Shown here piece after piece: positions 17,139-24,396 of a DNA stretch of 34,358 nt (the first letter of the stretch is position 1; each line of letters opens with the position of its first letter). The stretch lies in NCBI RefSeq assembly GCF_023703375.1, contig NZ_JAMQGO010000018.1:1-34358 (forward strand). Reading direction: 5' to 3'. The position numbers were made by a program, and so were the translations under genes. Source of the DNA: Lutimaribacter degradans. GTDB lineage: Bacteria; Pseudomonadota; Alphaproteobacteria; Rhodobacterales; Rhodobacteraceae. Below the pieces are notes generated by a model, which was not told where the DNA came from, did no database searches, and worked only from the letters and a program-made list of their open reading frames with translations.

Positions 17139-18104
17139 ATGCGACGCATGTTGTCCCTTTTTGCGCTGGCGTTTTTCGGGTCTGCCGCCCCCGCGTCGGC
17201 CGACCCGCTTGACGCGTTTCAGGCGTGGGCCAAGGCGCAAGGTGCACGGGATACCGCCATGGCGGTGGTGCGCGATGGCGCGCTCATCCACGCGCGCGAC
17301 GCTGACACCCCGCGCGACCTTGCGTCGAACTCCAAGGCGATCACCGCGCTTTGTGTCCGCTCGCTGGTCGAAGATGGCCTGCTGTCCTGGGGCAGCCCGA
17401 TTTCGGAGGTGCTGGGCGCGGATGCACCCGCCGGCACCGTGGCCGAGCTGGTCACGCACAGCGCCGGGATCGCGCCCGACAGCACCCAGCTGCGCATGGG
17501 CTTCTGGCTGAACGAGGATGCGCCGCGCCATGCCCATGTCACGCGGATCGTGCAGGATCGCAAGCGACAAAAGGGCACCCGAGGCGCGTTTATTTACAAC
17601 AACGAGAATTACGCGCTGCTGGGCCGGATCGTCGAAATCACCACCGGGCAAAGCTACGCGGCGGCCTGCCGCGCGCGGGTGCTGGCCCCGGCCGGCGTTT
17701 CCGGGGTGCTATCCCCGCGTTTCGGCGCTTTCGCGGGCTGGGGTGGCTGGCGCATGAGCATGGCCGATCATGCCCGGTTGATTGCCCACTGGTTCGGACC
17801 AGAAGGCGCCGTGGGGGCCAATCCGCTGGCCGCGCCGCATTTCGAACGGGGCGATGGGGCCGCATACGGGCTGGGCATGAATTACCGCACCGAGGCCGCA
17901 GGGCGCGTCATGTCGCATGCCGGCGCGATCGCGATCCCCTTCGGGCCAAAGACCGGGGCCTTTGTTTTGCGGCTGGCCGACGGCACGGTGGCGTCAATGG
18001 CCTATGACGTCGCGGTCGCCAAACCGGACCAGTTTCGCGCTTTGGCCCAGGCGCTCTCGGCGGCGCTATCGCCGATGGCAGCCGGCGAGGACCAGGATCA
18101 ATGA
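17139..18104 (+). CDS. Beta-lactamase-fold serine hydrolase, secreted
   Basis: 321 residues. A signal peptide (MRRMLSLFALAFFGSAAPASA) sends it to the periplasm. The class C beta-lactamase/esterase family active site is visible: SxxK as S63-N-S-K66 in DLASNSKAITALC, and YxN as Y153-N-N in FIYNNENYALLGRIVE. The third motif is likely the HAG-type element in VMSHAGAIAIPFGP. Such proteins include esterases and peptidases as well as penicillin-binding types, so antibiotic resistance should not be assumed. ATG 17139 is chosen over the overlapping GTG 17136. Its stop overlaps the DUF2937 start by 4 bases. Confidence 0.85.
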   Translation: MRRMLSLFALAFFGSAAPASADPLDAFQAWAKAQGARDTAMAVVRDGALIHARDADTPRDLASNSKAITALCVRSLVEDGLLSWGSPISEVLGADAPAGTVAELVTHSAGIAPDSTQLRMGFWLNEDAPRHAHVTRIVQDRKRQKGTRGAFIYNNENYALLGRIVEITTGQSYAAACRARVLAPAGVSGVLSPRFGAFAGWGGWRMSMADHARLIAHWFGPEGAVGANPLAAPHFERGDGAAYGLGMNYRTEAAGRVMSHAGAIAIPFGPKTGAFVLRLADGTVASMAYDVAVAKPDQFRALAQALSAALSPMAAGEDQDQ

Positions 18105-18616
18105 TCTTTCGAAGCCTTACACTCGTAAGCGGTCTTGTCGGGGCGCTGGGACTTTCGCAATTCCCTGCCTATTCCCAGCAGTATACCCAGCGCCTGGGAG
18201 GCGCGGTGGACGAGCTGGCCCGCGTGGTGGATGATTTCGACGCCTCGGCCACCGCCGCCGGGTTGAGCCGCGAGGCCGCGCTGGACCAGATGGCCGGCTC
18301 TGCCTTTCTGGAGTATCGCCGCGCCGACATGGCTCGCACCTTCGAACGGCACGGGCGGCTTTCCGCCGACCTGGATGCGCTGCGCGCGGCGGGGCCGTTC
18401 ATGCGGGCCTATCACGCCGCGCGGCTGACCGACACGCAGATTGCCGCCCGTGCCTGGCACGATTACCGCCCGGCCTTGCCACTGGATTTTGCGGGGTTGG
18501 TTTTTGCCCTCGCGGGGTTCGTCACCGTCGGCGGCGCGTTCTCGGCGTTTTTATCGCTGCTGCGTGGGGCCTTGCGCCGGCACAGGCACTCCAGGGGATT
18601 GTCGCGGATCGGGTAA
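18101..18616 (+). CDS. DUF2937 family membrane protein
   Basis: 171 residues. The N-terminus has a hydrophobic segment followed by the family stretch SQFPAYSQQYTQRLGGAVDELARVVDDFD. A helical periplasmic-looking middle follows, and then a second membrane segment (FAGLVFALAGFVTVGGAFSAFL) with a basic C-terminal tail (RGALRRHRHSRGLSRIG) that would lie in the cytoplasm. This matches DUF2937 in length and layout. The function is unknown. It is coupled to the serine hydrolase by an ATGA overlap. Confidence 0.8.
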   Translation: MIFRSLTLVSGLVGALGLSQFPAYSQQYTQRLGGAVDELARVVDDFDASATAAGLSREAALDQMAGSAFLEYRRADMARTFERHGRLSADLDALRAAGPFMRAYHAARLTDTQIAARAWHDYRPALPLDFAGLVFALAGFVTVGGAFSAFLSLLRGALRRHRHSRGLSRIG

Positions 18617-18747
18617 GGCATTGTTTCGTAATGCATGCTTGTGCAGGGCGGCGCTTTTCTGACAGATTGTGGCGAAATAATGGTGCGATGCCCGCGGTAT
18701 TAGACCCGTGGTGACAACCGCGCCGAAACCGGAAGGACAGGTGCCAC

Positions 18748-19020
18748 ATGATGTTTGCACATTGCGATGACCATGGGGCTGCCCTTGCCGATGCACTGCA
18801 TGTTTCCGAAAGCCTGAATGGCCGGGTGGTCATCCCGGTGTCGGACCGCGAACGTGGCACGGTTGTCGTGATGCACCAGAGCGACGCGGAAAAGGCGCCT
18901 GAGATCACTTATGACCATACAGATGATGGGCACCTGTGCTTGTGTCTGCGTGGGGGCGAAGTCGTCTTGCAAGGGCTGTCGGACCCGTCGCAGGTGTGCA
19001 TGGTGCTGGCTACACAGTAG
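18748..19020 (+). CDS. Hypothetical 90-residue protein
   Basis: I do not recognise this protein. It starts MMFAHCDDHGAALADALHVSESLNGRVVIPVSDRERGTVVVMH and ends CLRGGEVVLQGLSDPSQVCMVLATQ. It is short, soluble and acidic, with four cysteines and no signal peptide or membrane segment. It looks like a small beta-rich cytoplasmic protein. A good ribosome site (GGAAGGA, 18731-18737) lies ten bases before ATG 18748. It stands alone in a gap between the DUF2937 gene and lolC. No long competing frame exists on the opposite strand apart from low-complexity shadows. Confidence 0.6.
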   Translation: MMFAHCDDHGAALADALHVSESLNGRVVIPVSDRERGTVVVMHQSDAEKAPEITYDHTDDGHLCLCLRGGEVVLQGLSDPSQVCMVLATQ

Positions 19021-19068
19021 CCACGGGGCCAAATCGGCGCGCATCTTTGCCGACCTGTGCCGCGCGGC

Positions 19069-19086
19069 TTGACCGCGCGCGGTCAA
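19069..19086. promoter_or_regulatory. Perfect 18-bp palindrome upstream of lolC
   Basis: TTGACCGCGCGCGGTCAA is an uninterrupted perfect palindrome, 40 bases ahead of the lolC GTG and 48 bases after the stop of the 90-residue gene. There is no T-run. It could be an operator for a dimeric repressor, or a hairpin in the lolC leader or the upstream 3' end. Confidence 0.45.
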
Positions 19087-19126
19087 ACGCCCAATGTCGC
19101 GCTGAAATTCCCGACGGAGATATCCA

Positions 19127-20428
19127 GTGCCGCAGCCGCGACTTTCGCAGACCGCGCCCTTTTCTCGCTTTGAATGGATGATCGCCTGGCGCTACCTGCG
19201 TGCCAAGCGCGCCGAGGGCGGTGTCAGCGTGATGACGTGGATCAGCCTGATCGGCATCACGCTTGCCGTGTTCGCGCTGATCGCCACGCTGGCGGTACGC
19301 TCTGGGTTTCGCGCGGAGTTCGTCGACACGATCCTGGGCGCCAATGCCCATGTTACCATTTACAACCTGGGTGAGGTCGACCCCCAGACAGGTGCGATAG
19401 ACCGTACCTTGCCCGACTACACCGAGATGGCCGCCCGCGTGGCCGATGTGCCCGGCGTGATCCGCGTGGCCCCGCTGATCAAGGGGCAGGTCATGGCCAA
19501 TGCGCGCAATCGCAACGCGGGAATCGAGGTGTTCGGCATCGCGCCGGAAGATCTCAGGTCGATCCCCCGGATCGGCCAGGGCGATGCCCACGAGGGCCGC
19601 GTGGAAGATTTCGCCGACGGGATCGCCGTCGGCTCGGGCGTGGCGCGCGAGTTGAACGTATCGCTTGGCGACACGATCAAGATCATCAGCCCCAATGGCG
19701 TGAAAACCCCCTTTGGCACCAAGCCGCGGGTCAACGCCTATCCCGTCACCTACATTTTCAGCGCGGGCCGCTGGGATATCGACCGCACGCGCGTTTACAT
19801 GCCCTTCGACGAGGCGCAGGTTTTCTTTAATCGCGAGGGCGTGGCCGACGAACTTGAGGTGATGGTCGAAGAACCCGAAGAGGTCGACAAGCTGATGATG
19901 CCGCTGTTGAATGCCGCCGGAGAGCGCGCGCAACTATGGACGTGGCGCGATGCATCGGGCGGGTTTCTAAATGCGCTCGAAATCGAGGACAGGGTGATGT
20001 TCGTGATCCTGGCGATCCTTGTGCTGATCGCGACGATGAACATCGTCTCGGGTCTGATCATGTTGGTAAAGAACAAGGGCCGCGACATCGGCATATTGCG
20101 CACCATGGGCCTGACCGAGGGGTCGGTGCTGCGGGTGTTTTTCATCTGCGGGGCCTTTACCGGGCTAATCGGCACGGCGCTGGGCGTAATCCTTGGTTGC
20201 CTTTTCGCGATCTATATCGACCCCATTTTTGCCTTCGTCAACGGGCTGTCCGGGGGCAACGCCTGGGACCCGTCCATTCGCGGGATCTATTACCTGCCCG
20301 CCAAGCTGGAGCTTTCGGACGTGGCAAGCGCGGTTGCGCTGTCGCTGGGCCTGTCTTTCGTTGTCACGATATTCCCGGCGCGGCGTGCCGCGCGTATGAA
20401 CCCGGTTGAGGCGTTGCGGTATGAATGA
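19127..20428 (+). CDS. lolC: Lipoprotein-releasing ABC transporter permease LolC/E
   Basis: 433-residue inner-membrane permease of the LolCDE complex, which extracts outer-membrane-destined lipoproteins and hands them to LolA. The first membrane helix ([20 protein letters not shown]) follows the family's amphipathic [23 protein letters not shown] large periplasmic domain (about residues 65-285) comes next. Three C-terminal helices of the FtsX type end with the conserved [18 protein letters not shown]. Alphaproteobacteria usually have one LolC/E-type protein acting as a homodimer, so the C versus E label is arbitrary. The GTG start at 19127 has CGGAGA 7 bases upstream. It overlaps lolD by 8 bases. 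Confidence 0.94.
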   Translation: MPQPRLSQTAPFSRFEWMIAWRYLRAKRAEGGVSVMTWISLIGITLAVFALIATLAVRSGFRAEFVDTILGANAHVTIYNLGEVDPQTGAIDRTLPDYTEMAARVADVPGVIRVAPLIKGQVMANARNRNAGIEVFGIAPEDLRSIPRIGQGDAHEGRVEDFADGIAVGSGVARELNVSLGDTIKIISPNGVKTPFGTKPRVNAYPVTYIFSAGRWDIDRTRVYMPFDEAQVFFNREGVADELEVMVEEPEEVDKLMMPLLNAAGERAQLWTWRDASGGFLNALEIEDRVMFVILAILVLIATMNIVSGLIMLVKNKGRDIGILRTMGLTEGSVLRVFFICGAFTGLIGTALGVILGCLFAIYIDPIFAFVNGLSGGNAWDPSIRGIYYLPAKLELSDVASAVALSLGLSFVVTIFPARRAARMNPVEALRYE

Positions 20429-21104
20429 TCCGGTGCTGACGCTCAAGGGCGTGACAAAGACCTATAGCAAGGGCAAGCCCGGCGCGGTCGAGGTGCTGCG
20501 CGGTGTCGATCTGAGCGTTGGCCGCGGCGAGGTGGTGGCACTCGTGGCGCCCTCGGGCGCGGGCAAGTCTACCCTGCTGCACATCGCCGGGCTGCTCGAT
20601 ACGCCCGACGAGGGTTCGGTCATGATAGGCGGGAACGAAATGGTGGGCCTGTCGGACAGGCGGCGCACGATCGTTCGGCGCAACGACGTGGGGTTCGTCT
20701 ACCAGTTCCATCACCTGCTGCCCGAATTCTCGGCTTTGGAGAATATCGTTCTGCCGCAGCTTGCGCGCGGCGTGCCCAAGGACGAGGCGCGGCTGCGCGC
20801 GCTGGACCTGATGGCGCGCGTGGGCGTGGCCGAACGGGCCGAGCATCGCCCCGCCGCCTTGTCGGGCGGGGAGCAGCAGCGCGTAGCCTTTTGCCGGGCC
20901 TTGGCCAACGAACCGCGGCTGTTGTTGGCCGACGAGCCCACGGGCAACCTGGACCCTGAAACATCCGATACGGTGTTTGCCGCGCTGATGGACCTTGTGC
21001 GTGCCACCGGCCTGTCGGCCCTGATCGCCACCCATAACATGGCGTTGGCGGCCCGGATGGATCGTGTTTTGCGGCTGGACAAGGGTGGTCTTAGCCAGGG
21101 TTGA
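20421..21104 (+). CDS. lolD: Lipoprotein-releasing ABC transporter ATPase LolD
   Basis: 227-residue cytoplasmic ATPase of the LolCDE complex. Walker A is APSGAGKST, the signature is LSGGEQQR, Walker B is [12 protein letters not shown], and the switch histidine is in [23 protein letters not shown] fits the Q-loop of LolD. The first Walker A residue is Ala rather than Gly, which is common in alphaproteobacterial LolD. ATG 20421 lies within the lolC end (8-base overlap), giving coupled translation. Confidence 0.95.
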   Translation: MNDPVLTLKGVTKTYSKGKPGAVEVLRGVDLSVGRGEVVALVAPSGAGKSTLLHIAGLLDTPDEGSVMIGGNEMVGLSDRRRTIVRRNDVGFVYQFHHLLPEFSALENIVLPQLARGVPKDEARLRALDLMARVGVAERAEHRPAALSGGEQQRVAFCRALANEPRLLLADEPTGNLDPETSDTVFAALMDLVRATGLSALIATHNMALAARMDRVLRLDKGGLSQG

Positions 21105-21218
21105 CCGCTTGGAATTCTGACCGGCCAGGCCCGGCGCATTCCGGCAATTTCATGGGGTTGTCCCGCGCGGCCCTTGCGCCGCTTGCTAAAGCTCGTCGTC
21201 TGTTCGTCCCGATGGCAC

Positions 21219-21662
21219 TCAGGCTCGCTGCGTCAGGAAAACCCCGGCCGCCATCAGGGCTATGCCGCCCGCGCGGGTCAGGCTGACTGGGCTGACACGC
21301 GCGCCGAACAGCCCGAAATGGTCGATCAGCGCGGCGCTGAGCAATTGCCCCAGCAGTACGAAGAACACCGCGTTGCCAACCCCGAAATGCGGCGCGATGA
21401 AAGTGATCGACAAGATGTAAAAGGCCACCAGTAGCCCCGCCAGCATCAGGTGCCGCGGCGCGCTGGCCAAGGCCAGGATCGGGCGCGGCCCCGTCAGCAC
21501 CAGAACCACCAGGCTCGTCAGCAGCGCCACGCAGAAAAGCACCACCGCCGCCGCCACGGGTGAACCCAGCCGGGCGCCCAGTTGCGCGTTCAAGGCCGCC
21601 AGGACGGGAATGCCAATTCCGGCGGCCAGCATCGTCAGCGCGTAGAAATGAGTGGGTTGCAT
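21219..21662 (-). CDS. DMT-superfamily small transporter (YdcZ/DUF606)
   Basis: 147 residues, almost entirely hydrophobic, with about five membrane helices. ALTMLAAGIGIPVLAALNAQLGARLGSPVAAAVVLF at the N-terminus is the characteristic DUF606/YdcZ opening (polar NAQLG within the first hairpin), and LVAFYILSITFIAPHFGVGNAVFFVLLGQLLSAALIDHFGLFG is the central signature. The substrate is unknown. Proteins this short should work as dimers. ATG 21662 follows GGAAAG. It converges on lolD. Confidence 0.85.
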   Translation of the reverse strand: MQPTHFYALTMLAAGIGIPVLAALNAQLGARLGSPVAAAVVLFCVALLTSLVVLVLTGPRPILALASAPRHLMLAGLLVAFYILSITFIAPHFGVGNAVFFVLLGQLLSAALIDHFGLFGARVSPVSLTRAGGIALMAAGVFLTQRA

Positions 21663-21734
21663 CGTGGTCTTTCCTGCGTTCCGTTATCGGGGGGCTTGAA
21701 CATGTGACGTTCGCGCAATCGCCTGCGTGGCCCG

Positions 21735-22151
21735 TTACACTTGGGGTTTGAAGAACGTCGCGGTGGCCTGTGCCACCAGCTTGTCGCCCGGCGCGGTCAG
21801 CAAGTCGGCGCGCGCGAAAATCAGCGCCTTGCCGGCCCGCACCACATGCGCCTCGCAGCGCAGGCGTTCGCCGGTGCCGGGGCGCAGGAATTGCGTGTCG
21901 AGGTTGGTGGTGGCCACTGGCAGAGGCGCGCCCAGGTGGGCAAAACAGGCAAACACCATCGAGGTATCCGCAAGCGTGGCCTGCGCCTGCCCGCTGACGA
22001 TGCCGCCCACGCGCGCGATCTGGTCGGTTATGGGAATCGACAGGGTGGCGCGGTCGGTGCCCATTATGTCGACACGAATATCCAGTGCACGCACCCAGGG
22101 CGCAAAGCTCTGCTCGAGGATTTTCTCTGCTTCGGCCACCGAAACTGTCAT
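21735..22151 (-). CDS. PaaI-type hotdog-fold thioesterase
   Basis: 138 residues, the normal length of a single hotdog domain. TDQIARVGGIVSGQAQATLADTSMVFACFAHLG is the conserved central helix region, in which thioesterases of this group place a catalytic Asp or Glu (here the D of LADTS). VATTNLDTQFLRPGTGERLRCEAHVVRAGKALIFARADL is the typical following sheet. It likely hydrolyses an acyl- or phenylacetyl-type CoA thioester. I chose ATG 22151 (AAAGGAC 9 bases upstream) over the longer frame starting at 22211, because the extension is not conserved-looking. It is divergent from the cytochrome genes. Confidence 0.82.
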   Translation of the reverse strand: MTVSVAEAEKILEQSFAPWVRALDIRVDIMGTDRATLSIPITDQIARVGGIVSGQAQATLADTSMVFACFAHLGAPLPVATTNLDTQFLRPGTGERLRCEAHVVRAGKALIFARADLLTAPGDKLVAQATATFFKPQV

Positions 22152-22213
22152 GCCGTCTTGTCCTTTCTGCCGTCCGGGGTGCACCATGGCGCGGTTGCAC
22201 GCGCTTGTCACCC

Positions 22214-22227
22214 ATGATCCAGATCAA
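22214..22227 (+). promoter_or_regulatory. FNR/FnrL-type binding site ahead of the cytochrome c trio
   Basis: ATGAT-CCAG-ATCAA matches the FNR consensus TTGAT-N4-ATCAA at 9 of 10 positions. Its centre is 65 bases ahead of the first cytochrome start codon. An activator at about -41 would put the transcript start near 22262, leaving a leader of about 24 bases containing the strong ribosome site GGGGAGGTAGGA. NnrR/Dnr-type regulators use a related sequence and cannot be excluded. The site is also 63 bases upstream of the divergent thioesterase gene. Confidence 0.6.
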
Positions 22228-22285
22228 TGCATGAATGCGCGACGGTTGCGACACATTGTCAAGGAGCATCCCCGGGGAGGTAGGA

Positions 22286-22684
22286 ATGAACCGCGCGATT
22301 GTCATCTTGGGCGCCACGCTGGCCGTGGCGGCCTGCGTGGCTGACAGGCCGCGCTCTGATCCGGGGCAAGCGGTGTTCGACAGCCTGTGCGCTGCCTGCC
22401 ACGGATCGGGCGGGCAGGGGGATGGTCGGGTGGCGACCGATCTGCCGGTGCCGCCCGCCGACCTCACGGCCCTGGCCGCGGCAAATGGCGGGACGTTCCC
22501 GCGCGAGGCGGTGATGGCGCAGGTTTACGGTAAACTTGGGCGCTATCATGATTCGATCATGCCAGAGTACGGACCGCTTTTCGATGGCGCCACGGTGACT
22601 GTTGCCAGCGCCGATGGCAGACAGGTAGAAAGACCGCGCGCGCTGGTCGAGCTTGTCGATTACGTTGAAACGCTGCAGCAATAA
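22286..22684 (+). CDS. Lipoprotein c-type cytochrome, first of three
   Basis: 132-residue single-haem class I cytochrome c. The signal peptide ends in a lipobox (LAVAAC, lipidated C17). The haem site is CAACH (C35, C38, H39), and M92 in SIMPEYG is the probable sixth ligand. It would sit on the periplasmic face of a membrane and pass electrons between a quinol-oxidising complex and a terminal reductase or oxidase; the partner is unknown. ATG 22286 has an excellent ribosome site. The two following genes encode related proteins, spaced 10 and 16 bases apart, so this is an operon under an FNR-type site. Confidence 0.87.
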   Translation: MNRAIVILGATLAVAACVADRPRSDPGQAVFDSLCAACHGSGGQGDGRVATDLPVPPADLTALAAANGGTFPREAVMAQVYGKLGRYHDSIMPEYGPLFDGATVTVASADGRQVERPRALVELVDYVETLQQ

Positions 22685-22694
22685 GGATATCGCC

Positions 22695-23087
22695 ATGAAA
22701 GCTATTCTTCTCCTGGTGCTGGCCGCATGGCCCATGGCCGTGGCCGCGCAGGATGCCGAAGAGGGGGCGGGCTTGTACATGCAACGTTGCGCCAGTTGTC
22801 ATGGCGCCGAGGCGCGGGGCAACGGACCAATGGCGCCGGTGCTTCTTGTGCAGCCCACGGACCTGACGCAGCTTGCCGCCGGCAACGATGCCGCGTTTCC
22901 GATGCTTCGGGTGATCCGCCGCATCGACGGGCGCGATCCGCTGGTCAGCCATGGCAGCGACATGCCGGTTTATGGTGAGCTGTTCGAAGGCGACGACACC
23001 GCGCTGAAACTGCCCTCGGGCCAATTGGTGATGACCAGCCGGCCCATTGCGGATCTGATCGTCTTCCTTCAGGCTATCCAGGATTAA
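22695..23087 (+). CDS. Periplasmic c-type cytochrome, second of three
   Basis: 130 residues. Unlike its neighbours, the signal peptide is of the ordinary cleavable type (MAVAA then QDAEEG), so the protein should be soluble in the periplasm. The haem site is CASCH (C32, C35, H36) and the likely axial methionine is M90 in GSDMPVYGELFEGDD. The blocks QPTDLTQLAAGNDAAFPMLRVIRRIDG and PIADLIVFLQAIQD align with the flanking paralogues. AAGGA precedes ATG 22695. It is probably the shuttle between two membrane-anchored relatives, but that is inference. Confidence 0.87.
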   Translation: MKAILLLVLAAWPMAVAAQDAEEGAGLYMQRCASCHGAEARGNGPMAPVLLVQPTDLTQLAAGNDAAFPMLRVIRRIDGRDPLVSHGSDMPVYGELFEGDDTALKLPSGQLVMTSRPIADLIVFLQAIQD

Positions 23088-23103
23088 AGCAGGGAGAACA
23101 GGA

Positions 23104-23508
23104 ATGTTGCGCGCGATTGCAGGCTTTTGTCTGGGCGGGGCGGTGCTGGCGGCCTGCGCCGTGGCCGAGATGCCCGAACCACCCGAGGGACAGGCGCTTT
23201 TCATGGAAAACTGTGCATTGTGCCATGGCGCCGATGGGCGCGGCGGTGGCGAAATCGCCGATGGGATGCAACCTGCGCCGTCGGACCTGACCCGGATCTC
23301 GGCGCGCAATGGCGGGACATTTCCCCGCGCGCAGGTTTTGTCGCAGATCGACGGGTACACCCGCATGGATCGCACCGAGGAGATGCCGGAATTCGGCCTG
23401 CTTCTACGTGGTGATACCGTGCCGGTCGATGTGGGCGACGGGCAGCTGACACCGGTGCCGCGCCCCCTGGCGGCGGTGGCGCTCTACCTCGAGTCCATCC
23501 AGCGTTAA
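23104..23508 (+). CDS. Lipoprotein c-type cytochrome, third of three
   Basis: 134 residues with lipobox LAAC (lipidated C18), haem site CALCH (C37, C40, H41) and axial M94 in EEMPEFGLLLRGD. The PSDLTRISARNGGTFPRAQVLSQIDGYTR block is closest to the first cytochrome (PADLTALAAANGGTFPREAVMAQVYG). AGGGAGAACAGGA precedes ATG 23104. The stop codon overlaps the stop of the convergent lipoprotein gene by three bases, leaving no room for a terminator between them. Confidence 0.87.
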   Translation: MLRAIAGFCLGGAVLAACAVAEMPEPPEGQALFMENCALCHGADGRGGGEIADGMQPAPSDLTRISARNGGTFPRAQVLSQIDGYTRMDRTEEMPEFGLLLRGDTVPVDVGDGQLTPVPRPLAAVALYLESIQR

Positions 23509-24191
23509 CGGCAGATGCCCCGCGTCTTTGCCCCCGGCCAGGGCAGGCGCACCCGTGGGCGGCTGATCGCGCGGTCAAGACCGTTCAGCGGCATTTCCGC
23601 GCTAATCATCTCGCGCAGCCGGGCCGTGCGCGGGGCGTCCGGGTCCAACAGGCGGCAGCAGACATATTCTTCCATGATCGCGCCCTGCTGTTCATAGCCG
23701 TAATCGAGGAAACGCGCCGTGTTCTCGACATCGAAAAGATAGGGGTCGGGATTGCCCGAATGTTCGCCCGCGCCCTTGAGCGGGTGGTATTTCGTGCGCG
23801 CGCGGTTTTGCCATTGCCAGACATGCACCATCTCGTGGGCGAACATCATGGCATCCAGCAGGTCTATCCGATCCGGAAAGCCCTTCATGAAATCGTCGCG
23901 GTAGAGGTCACGGCGATAGAACACGCGATTGAACAGAACCGCCGCGCCGGGCGAGACGGTGACGGTTTCGCCGCGCGAGGGTGGAAATATCCGCTCGCTG
24001 CAACTCAGGCGCGGGCGAACGGGGCGTTGATAGGTGAACGACCCCGCGACCAACCCGTCATGAAAGCGTACGCGCGCGGGGTTCACCGTGTCCCCGTGCA
24101 GGGCGGTGGCGAAGGCAACCTCGTTTTCCGTCATGGGGCGCCCGCAGGCGGCCAGAAGGATCACGCAGGCGGTAAGGATCAGGGCGCGCAT
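23505..24191 (-). CDS. Lipoprotein with HExxH metallopeptidase-like motif
   Basis: 228 residues. The start at 24191 gives a lipoprotein signal (MRALILTACVILLAAC, lipidated C16); the frame stays open upstream but that part is not signal-like. FAHEMVHVWQWQNR contains H119-E120-M-V-H123, a zinc-peptidase motif. About 50 residues on, YEQQGAIMEEYVCCRLL (E167, E174, E175) could supply a third ligand, as in gluzincins and DUF4157-like proteins. CSERIFPPSRGETVTVSPGAAVLFNR and GNPDPYLFDVENTARF are further recognisable blocks without a name I can give. It would be anchored on a periplasm-facing membrane. Peptidase activity is inferred, not certain. Confidence 0.7.
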   Translation of the reverse strand: MRALILTACVILLAACGRPMTENEVAFATALHGDTVNPARVRFHDGLVAGSFTYQRPVRPRLSCSERIFPPSRGETVTVSPGAAVLFNRVFYRRDLYRDDFMKGFPDRIDLLDAMMFAHEMVHVWQWQNRARTKYHPLKGAGEHSGNPDPYLFDVENTARFLDYGYEQQGAIMEEYVCCRLLDPDAPRTARLREMISAEMPLNGLDRAISRPRVRLPWPGAKTRGICR

Positions 24192-24287
24192 GGTCGAACA
24201 GTTGCCCGCCGGCACGGCAAGATCAAGTGCGTAGACCGGGGTTGGCCGGCCGCGATGGGTTTTTCGTCGCCAGCAGGTCGAGAGGTG

Positions 24288-24307
24288 TGCCGGGCTGAAG
24301 CCCGGCA
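24288..24307. repeat. Palindrome TGCCGGGCT-GA-AGCCCGGCA downstream of parE
   Basis: Perfect 9-bp arms (24288-24296 and 24299-24307), 90 bases beyond the parE stop and 96 bases before the lipoprotein start. It shares the core GGGCTGAAGCCC with the hairpin at 9860-9875. There is no T-run on either strand. Nothing else is recognisable in the gap 24192-24396. Confidence 0.5.
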
Positions 24308-24396
24308 ACCCGGTGATACCCGTCGCCCCGAATGATCCGCGCAAGGCGCCGTCGCGCGTCTGGAACGTTCCAAGGGGCGCCAGATTGCCGATGTCC

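Noticed and set aside
15697..17247. 516-codon minus-strand open frame opposite proS
   Set aside because: proS has all class II synthetase motifs; the opposite frame is His/Gln/Arg-rich without a domain.
17139..18104. Reading the serine hydrolase as an antibiotic-resistance beta-lactamase
   Set aside because: SxxK and YxN are shared by many esterases and peptidases of this fold; nothing in the sequence or context points to resistance.
20541..20580. Ala replacing the first Gly of the LolD Walker A motif
   Set aside because: APSGAGKST is a usual variant in alphaproteobacterial LolD, so it is not a sign of inactivity.
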